Below, in pieces: positions 59,470-64,000 of a DNA stretch of 64,000 bases. This DNA comes from Bacillus sp. ISL-41 (GTDB lineage: Bacteria; Bacillota; Bacilli; Bacillales; Cytobacillaceae). A program made the position numbers and the translations under genes. The notes beneath the pieces are model-generated. The model had not been told where the DNA came from, did no database searches, and saw only the letters and a program-made list of their open reading frames with translations. Within the stretch, counting starts at the first letter, position 1. Every line of letters starts with the position of its first letter. The stretch lies in NCBI RefSeq assembly GCF_018613235.1, contig NZ_JAGGQP010000008.1, forward strand, positions 62,001 to 126,000, read 5' to 3'.

Positions 59470-60216
59470 CTAAAAAGATTTTTTAAATGCTTTGCTGAGA
59501 GTATTTAAAAAAGGCACATCGGGGACAGTTTTTGAATTATTAAGGTAAAAAGCATGATTCGGCTTTATCCCGATAATACATGGCTGAAGCCCCATGACCT
59601 GCAGCTCCTTAACAAGAGCAACGAATGCTTCAACACCTTCGCTTGTTAAATTTCCGACACCATTAAAATCGAACAGTACCTCTTGATAGCCCCCATCTTG
59701 TGACTTTTCCAATACCCTCTTTTCGTTTTGGCTGATCAATTCACTATCAAGGTTACCAAAAAGAGGCACCAAGGCTGTACTTTGGGTTAACTTAATGAAT
59801 GGGCAGGAAAGACTTTTGATCTCGAAAAGCGTTTTTTCGACCAGCTCTTTTTTTTCAAGCAGTTCAAGATTTGTGTCTGCCAGCCGTTTACGGTGTTTTT
59901 CAACTATACTTTCTAATTCTATAAGGCGATGGTCTTTTTCAATACAAATGATATGACCCCGCCTGTCATTCCAATTTACACTTAAGTCAAACAGGGCATA
60001 TGGGGATTCTTTGGTTTTCATGATCAATTCGCCTTCCGACCTGCCTTCCAAATTCCCCAATATGTTTTTTGTTTTACCCTGGCTTTCCCTGTCAACTAGG
60101 TCAAGAAAATTTTTCCTTATATAAAATAATTCTGAGCTTACTTGAGAAAAATCAAGAATATTATAGTCAAGGTCTATTAAAAAATATGGTTGGGGCAAAA
60201 ATTTAAGATCCAACAT
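59470..60216 (-). CDS. STAS-domain signalling protein with PAS-like N-terminus
   Basis: 248 aa: a PAS-like sensor domain (about 1-95, starting FLPQPYFLIDLDYNILD), a coiled-coil linker (about 95-135) and a C-terminal STAS domain (about 145-248, VLFDFNGVGNLTSEGVEAF). Stressosome or anti-anti-sigma-like. Its start overlaps the B12-binding gene by 14 bases, with GGAGTG upstream, so the two are co-translated. It may receive the signal of the B12 protein. Confidence 0.83.
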   Translation of the reverse strand: MLDLKFLPQPYFLIDLDYNILDFSQVSSELFYIRKNFLDLVDRESQGKTKNILGNLEGRSEGELIMKTKESPYALFDLSVNWNDRRGHIICIEKDHRLIELESIVEKHRKRLADTNLELLEKKELVEKTLFEIKSLSCPFIKLTQSTALVPLFGNLDSELISQNEKRVLEKSQDGGYQEVLFDFNGVGNLTSEGVEAFVALVKELQVMGLQPCIIGIKPNHAFYLNNSKTVPDVPFLNTLSKAFKKSF

Positions 60217-60865
60217 TTGATTTCACTCCATGCCGATGACGGTCAAGCCAATCATTTACGTCTTCCAGGTTTTTATGGAAAAGCGTCTTTTCCGAACCAT
60301 ATCGATCAAATTCGTACTGACTTAAGAGTCGCCCACCTACAATGACGGCTGGGTGGTTTGGAAGCTCCTCCAATTCTTTAATATAAGGGCGAAGGTTCTC
60401 TGCATGATAAAGAATTGAAAAAGAGAGGCAAATAGCATCTGGTTTCCATTCCTCAGCGGCTTTCTTGATATATTCCAGGGGAAGATTTGGACCATGGTAT
60501 TTTGTTTCCCAACCATATTCAATGAACAGCTGGCTAGCCATTTTCAGTCCAAGGTAATGCTGTTCATTTTCAACACAAAGAAACATCGCTTTTTTCCCAA
60601 TGGAAGAGACCGGCTGATTTTTTCCCTTTTGCCAAATGTATCTTGCCAATAAATAATCACAGGTTGAAGTTGCCAGATGCTCATCGGCAACAGTGATTTT
60701 ATTGGTCTCCCACAAGTGACCCATATGTCTCATTGCAGCAGTAATGATGTGTTCATAAATATATAAACTGTCTTTTGATGCCTTTATCTCTGCTTCTAAC
60801 AATTCCCAGGAAGCATCTTGATCGCCTTCAAGCAATAGCTGCGAAAGCTCAATAGCCTTCTCCAT
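60203..60865 (-). CDS. Cobalamin-binding protein (CarH-like sensor without DNA-binding domain)
   Basis: 220 aa: a helical B12 cap domain (about 1-85) with W52 and the pair E62-H63 (LWETNKITVADEHLATST, the CarH light-sensor pattern), then a Rossmann B12 domain with EQHYLG (101-106; H103 would be the cobalt ligand, Glu in place of the first Asp of DxHxxG) and IVGGRLLS. Adenosyl-B12 dependent light or redox sensing is the closest parallel. No helix-turn-helix, so output is likely through the STAS protein. Confidence 0.85.
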   Translation of the reverse strand: MEKAIELSQLLLEGDQDASWELLEAEIKASKDSLYIYEHIITAAMRHMGHLWETNKITVADEHLATSTCDYLLARYIWQKGKNQPVSSIGKKAMFLCVENEQHYLGLKMASQLFIEYGWETKYHGPNLPLEYIKKAAEEWKPDAICLSFSILYHAENLRPYIKELEELPNHPAVIVGGRLLSQYEFDRYGSEKTLFHKNLEDVNDWLDRHRHGVKSNVGS

Positions 60866-60876
60866 CTCACCTCACC

Positions 60877-61245
60877 TCATTCTTCTATTATTGCCTCACC
60901 TGATAATGAATCAATTGCGCTTTCAAGCATGTGGATAAATACCCTCACACGTTTGTCATCATTGGACTTTTCAAAGGCACTTATCAATCTTTGAAAATTA
61001 TCAATAAGATGCTCTGTTTTCATCCCTCTGGAGGTCAGGATGCCATTTAGCCAATGAGCATAATCAATAAAGTATTTTTCTTCATCCATGCTAGCAGCAG
61101 TTTGGAGATACTTAATATGATGCTCATTGTCCTCTTTGCATTTTTGCCTTCCCCGTTCTCCATATTTTTCGAGCAGGACGGGATAATCCCTGTAAATCCC
61201 TTCGGTAACTTCTTCTATAATTGAATTCATTAATGAGAGGTTCAT
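60877..61245 (-). CDS. Helical protein of unknown function in B12/STAS operon
   Basis: 122 aa, all-helical, charged. Contains EDNEHHIKYLQTA and HWLNGILTSRGMKTEHLI, whose His residues could bind a cofactor. Stops 12 bases before the B12-binding gene; its ATG overlaps the monooxygenase stop by four bases (ATGA). Family not recognised; a sensor or adaptor by context. Confidence 0.75.
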   Translation of the reverse strand: MNLSLMNSIIEEVTEGIYRDYPVLLEKYGERGRQKCKEDNEHHIKYLQTAASMDEEKYFIDYAHWLNGILTSRGMKTEHLIDNFQRLISAFEKSNDDKRVRVFIHMLESAIDSLSGEAIIEE

Positions 61246-61547
61246 TCAGCTACCACCTTGTAACGACCGACTGAGGGCCGGATTGTCGCCAGTTCCTGGT
61301 CTGGATAATTTTTTTCAAGTTCATGAACCTTCTTATATGCGTCACTCGTAATGTATTTTATATAATTTTCCTTTGTATCCCAGCAAATTTGAACGGTCAG
61401 CTCTGATGGTGTTTGTTCATTTTGCAGCAAATGAAAGGAAATAAATCCTTCATATTCATCTACTAGTCTCGATCTTTTTTGGTAGATGCCGATCACTTCA
61501 TCAACCTTGCCTTCTGGTATATTCACAGTTGAATGAACGATATACAT
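61242..61547 (-). CDS. ABM-type monooxygenase (heme-degrading/antibiotic biosynthesis family)
   Basis: 101 aa ferredoxin-like fold with FISFHLLQNEQTPSELTVQICWDTKENY and MYIVHSTVNIPEGKVDEVI, as in HmoB/IsdG and ABM proteins. Start at 61547 after GAGGGGG. First gene of the four-gene operon. Could cleave heme or act on a quinone; no specific residue settles it. Confidence 0.82.
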   Translation of the reverse strand: MYIVHSTVNIPEGKVDEVIGIYQKRSRLVDEYEGFISFHLLQNEQTPSELTVQICWDTKENYIKYITSDAYKKVHELEKNYPDQELATIRPSVGRYKVVAE

Positions 61548-61750
61548 AATCCATTTCCCCCTCATCCCTTTTAAAACATAGTACAAGTATACATTTCTAG
61601 CAGTAACCATTCAAATTTACTATCTTCACAGTAGAAATAGCAGACCACCTTTTAGAGTAGCTGTTTAAATTATTATCATTTAGATAATATACTATTAAGC
61701 TATGAGAGGGAGAAATTGGGTTGATTTGAAACCTGATACAGTGTAAATAA

Positions 61751-61778
61751 AAAAGCTGGATGTAAGCCCATCCAGCTT
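61751..61778. terminator. Terminator of threonine aldolase gene
   Basis: A 10-bp stem AAGCTGGATG/CATCCAGCTT; U6 on the minus strand. The rest of the 61548-61783 gap shows nothing else. Confidence 0.87.
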
Positions 61779-61783
61779 TCGTC

Positions 61784-62809
61784 TTATTGTCTGGCTGCCG
61801 TCGTGATCGCTTCGATTGCCTCCTGGATTTGATCTTCATTTACATCGTAATGGGTTACAAACCTTACAAAAGTAGGCCCAAACGTACCGGCGATGACTCC
61901 TTCAGAGCGAAGCCTCTCTACAAATACATCGGAAGGGATGTTCAAGCCTGCTACATCTGCGACGACAATATTTGTTTCCGGCTGTCTGGCAAGTTTCATT
62001 CCAGGGATCGATTCGATTGCTTCTGCCAGTACCCTTGCATTCCATTGGTCTTCTCCAAGTCTATCTTTCATTTTAGTCAGGGCAATCAAACCAGGTGCAG
62101 CGATGACACCAGCCTGCCTCATACCGCCGCCAAGGCGCTTCCTCCATTTACGGGCTTTTGAGATGAATTCTCCATCACCAGCTATGATTGACCCAACCGG
62201 TGCTCCGAGTCCCTTTGAAAGACATATTTGAACTGTATCTGTATTTTTGGAGAATTCCTTCACACTCACACCTGCAGCCGCTGCGGCATTGAACAATCTG
62301 GCACCATCGAGATGAACAGGTACTTTATTGGCTTGGGCAATACTATAGATCGCTTTCATATTTTCAACCGGAATAACTGCTCCCCCTGCTCGGTTGTGCG
62401 TATTTTCCAAACAAATCAACCCTGTTTCTGGATAATGGATATCCTCAGTTCGGATTGAATTCAAAACATCCTGTGGATCCATGGCTCCCCTGTGCCCTTG
62501 AATGGTCCTGGTCTGGACTCCGGCAAGGGCAGCTACTGCACCAGATTCATAATAAAAAATATGTGATTCTTCTTCCAACAGCAATTCCTGTCCTGGTCGG
62601 CAATGCGTTAAAACAGCAATTTGATTTCCTTGTGTTCCGCTTGTGACAAACAAGGCCGCCTCCTTGCCAAGTATTTCAGCTGCCGTTTCTTCTAACTCCC
62701 TGACTGTTGGATCCTCTTTATAGACATCATCACCCACCTCTGCTGTGTACATTGCTTTGCGCATTTCTTCAGTAGGTTTTGTGACAGTATCGCTTCTTAA
62801 GTCAATCAT
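61784..62809 (-). CDS. Low-specificity L-threonine aldolase
   Basis: 341 aa, PLP enzyme of fold type I. PLP lysine K199 in LSKGLGAPVGS, D168 in HLDGAR, SGTQGNQ near residue 57. Cleaves threonine or allo-threonine to glycine and acetaldehyde. GAGGGGG before the ATG. Single gene. Confidence 0.95.
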   Translation of the reverse strand: MIDLRSDTVTKPTEEMRKAMYTAEVGDDVYKEDPTVRELEETAAEILGKEAALFVTSGTQGNQIAVLTHCRPGQELLLEEESHIFYYESGAVAALAGVQTRTIQGHRGAMDPQDVLNSIRTEDIHYPETGLICLENTHNRAGGAVIPVENMKAIYSIAQANKVPVHLDGARLFNAAAAAGVSVKEFSKNTDTVQICLSKGLGAPVGSIIAGDGEFISKARKWRKRLGGGMRQAGVIAAPGLIALTKMKDRLGEDQWNARVLAEAIESIPGMKLARQPETNIVVADVAGLNIPSDVFVERLRSEGVIAGTFGPTFVRFVTHYDVNEDQIQEAIEAITTAARQ

Positions 62810-62943
62810 TACTTCCCCCTCATTTCTATGTAAATTCGTATTTATTCATATTCTACCAACAGAACCTGCAAAAAACTAACAGTTTCTATTGGAAAGCAAT
62901 CGGGTATTTGTTTTATATACACTAAAAAAAGGAGGAATACAGT

Positions 62944-63369
62944 ATGAATATCGAAAAAGTTATGACTAGAGACGTAGAATATTGCAGTCCTGACACACCC
63001 ATTCACGAGGTAGCCTCTAAAATGAAGGATCTTGATGTTGGGGTAATGCCTATTTGCGAGAATGACCAGTTGACAGGCCTGGCTACTGACAGGGATATTG
63101 TTTTGAAAGCAGTCGCGCAAAACACTTCATTGGATACACCCATATCAGAAGTCATGACAACCGATCCAGTGCGCGGCACTGTTCATATGACGGCCGAGGA
63201 GGCTGCAGATTTGATGGCAGACGTACAAATACGAAGACTCCCAATTGTAGAAGATGGTAAAATGATTGGAATTATATCATTAGGAGACCTGGCCGTGACG
63301 GAAAAGCTTGATGATGAAGCAGGACAAGCTCTTGAGGATATTTCAACTCCGGCAGAGCCTGAAAAGTAA
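62944..63369 (+). CDS. CBS-pair domain protein, YhcV-like
   Basis: 141 aa, two CBS motifs (about 1-60 and 66-125) and an acidic tail. Signature stretches: VMTRDVEYCSPDTPI, GLATDRDIVLKAVAQ, MTTDPVRGTVH and GIISLGDLAV. B. subtilis YhcV is similar. Binds adenosyl nucleotides by family knowledge, target unknown. AGGAGG upstream. Confidence 0.93.
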   Translation: MNIEKVMTRDVEYCSPDTPIHEVASKMKDLDVGVMPICENDQLTGLATDRDIVLKAVAQNTSLDTPISEVMTTDPVRGTVHMTAEEAADLMADVQIRRLPIVEDGKMIGIISLGDLAVTEKLDDEAGQALEDISTPAEPEK

Positions 63370-63380
63370 ATTAATATTGA

Positions 63381-63411
63381 AATACCCCGCCGGCTGGCGG
63401 GGTATTTTATT
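63381..63411. terminator. Bidirectional terminator, CBS / STAS genes
   Basis: A perfect 11-bp stem AATACCCCGCC/GGCGGGGTATT, loop GGCT. Confidence 0.9.
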
Positions 63412-63877
63412 CTGATTCTGTTATTTTTCTGAATTCCAGCCCTTTTTCCTTCATTAAATGCTTTAAGGCTGCTTGAAAGGTTGAAAAAGATTGTGCTTCT
63501 AATTTTATTCCATCAAGGACCATCCGCTTGACCAATTCTGGATTCATTCCAACAAATAACGTTTTGACACCCATCAATGAGATAGAAGAAGCCATTTCAT
63601 GAAGCTCCCTGCCTATTTCTTCAAGGCAAACATCCTCAATTCTTTCTCCACTGATATCAGTTAAGTCTATAATTGCCGTTTCTATGTCCTTATTATGGAT
63701 AAAGTGAAGGATTTTCCCGCTTATTTTATCAAATCGCTCTGCTCGAATTAACCCTGTAATAGGTACCAGTATTGTCTGAGGAACAATAGAAGGTATGATT
63801 GGCGCGGACATTTCAGAAATAATCGTCTCATATTCTTGAATTTTTTTCTCTAGCTCCTTGAGTCTATTTGTTTCCAA
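63407..63877 (-). CDS. STAS-domain protein, RsbR-like
   Basis: 156 aa: an N-terminal coiled coil (about 1-30) and one STAS domain (about 35-150, TAIIDLTDISGERIEDV and GVKTLFVGMNPELV). No N-terminal sensor domain, so it resembles the truncated RsbR C-terminal half. The TTG at 63877 has GGAGGGG nine bases upstream; the GTG ten codons earlier is poorly spaced. Likely a stress-signalling scaffold. Confidence 0.85.
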   Translation of the reverse strand: METNRLKELEKKIQEYETIISEMSAPIIPSIVPQTILVPITGLIRAERFDKISGKILHFIHNKDIETAIIDLTDISGERIEDVCLEEIGRELHEMASSISLMGVKTLFVGMNPELVKRMVLDGIKLEAQSFSTFQAALKHLMKEKGLEFRKITESE

Positions 63878-63947
63878 AATTCCAAACCCCTCCGATGACG
63901 TATTCACCTTGCTTTTACTATGATACCTTTTGAGGAATATTTTGTAT

Positions 63948-63977
63948 AGAAAAAAACTGCTTCTATTATCGAAGCAG
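63948..63977 (-). terminator. Terminator of a gene beyond the right edge
   Basis: CTGCTTC/GAAGCAG stem with U6 on the minus strand; the gene it serves lies outside the window. Confidence 0.75.
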
Positions 63978-64000
63978 CAAGTAAAAGGTCACCCTATAAC

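Noticed and set aside
61597-61839. 80-codon minus-strand frame between threonine aldolase and the ABM gene
   Set aside because: Overlaps the threonine aldolase 3' end and its terminator; low-complexity translation.

Overview
This 64 kb window is chromosomal DNA of an endospore-forming Bacillaceae bacterium. The evidence is the mix of a RacA chromosome anchor, a SpoIIP-type sporulation hydrolase, a YpzG-type small protein, RsbR-like STAS proteins, a YugO-like K+ channel, a YtrA-type regulator and an RNPP quorum-sensing cassette. Strong AGGAGG ribosome binding sites, TTG/GTG starts and U-tailed hairpin terminators point the same way. A Mesobacillus/Neobacillus/Cytobacillus-like genus fits, but this is inference. 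I see no rRNA, tRNA, phage, insertion sequence or CRISPR array. Most genes are housekeeping or accessory and lie in short operons.

Layout. 1-5.5 kb: a minus-strand antibiotic-stress ABC cluster resembling the B. subtilis ytr operon (GntR regulator, ATPase, large permease, an ECF sigma factor, a MacB-type ATPase and its permease), with a YtrA-type operator at its promoter. 5.8-9.5 kb: VanW protein, class B PBP, lipoprotein. 9.6-15 kb: GNAT acetyltransferases, a 35-aa membrane peptide, a DUF1002 protein and a three-gene membrane group. 15.2-16.1 kb: racA and a cold-shock gene. 16.2-19.9 kb: a five-gene operon (lipoprotein, DUF350, unknown, ATP-grasp ligase, K+ channel) behind a sigma-W-consensus promoter. 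20-28 kb: LacI regulator, MEDS sensor, nitronate monooxygenase, PlsY-like, MFS, ZIP, VOC and CBO0543 genes, with a possible MITE. 28.3-32.5 kb: two CorA transporters, a SpoIIP paralogue, a possible Mg2+-leader peptide, and a secreted Met-rich repeat protein behind a CsoR-like operator. 32.7-41 kb: alkaline phosphatase, lipoprotein, DUF421, class A PBP, 52-bp hairpin tandem repeats, an ABC pair and YpzG. 41.3-47 kb: UppP, a three-gene polymer glycosylation operon (GtrA, GT2, multi-TM) and an MFS exporter. 47.3-53.4 kb: a short FtsH paralogue, RsbR, YkvA, a MerR/TipA regulator, a UDG-like protein and an ECF sigma/partner pair. 53.5-56 kb: a nuclease-XPD helicase and a 42-aa protein. 56.2-59 kb: a 29-aa signalling pre-peptide, its RNPP regulator and a secreted subtilisin. 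59.4-61.6 kb: an STAS / B12-binding / helical / ABM-monooxygenase operon. 61.7-64 kb: threonine aldolase, a CBS protein and another STAS protein.

Two themes recur. The first is cell-envelope stress: the Ytr-like cluster, the sigma-W-type operon, two ECF factors, three PBP/VanW genes, UppP, and LTA or wall-polymer glycosylation. The second is stress sensing through STAS or MEDS proteins (four genes). The most interesting candidates for undescribed biology are the RNPP-peptide-protease cassette, the amidoligase/lipoprotein/K+ channel operon, the B12/STAS operon, the CsoR-like-controlled secreted protein and the EPDPD leader peptide before corA.
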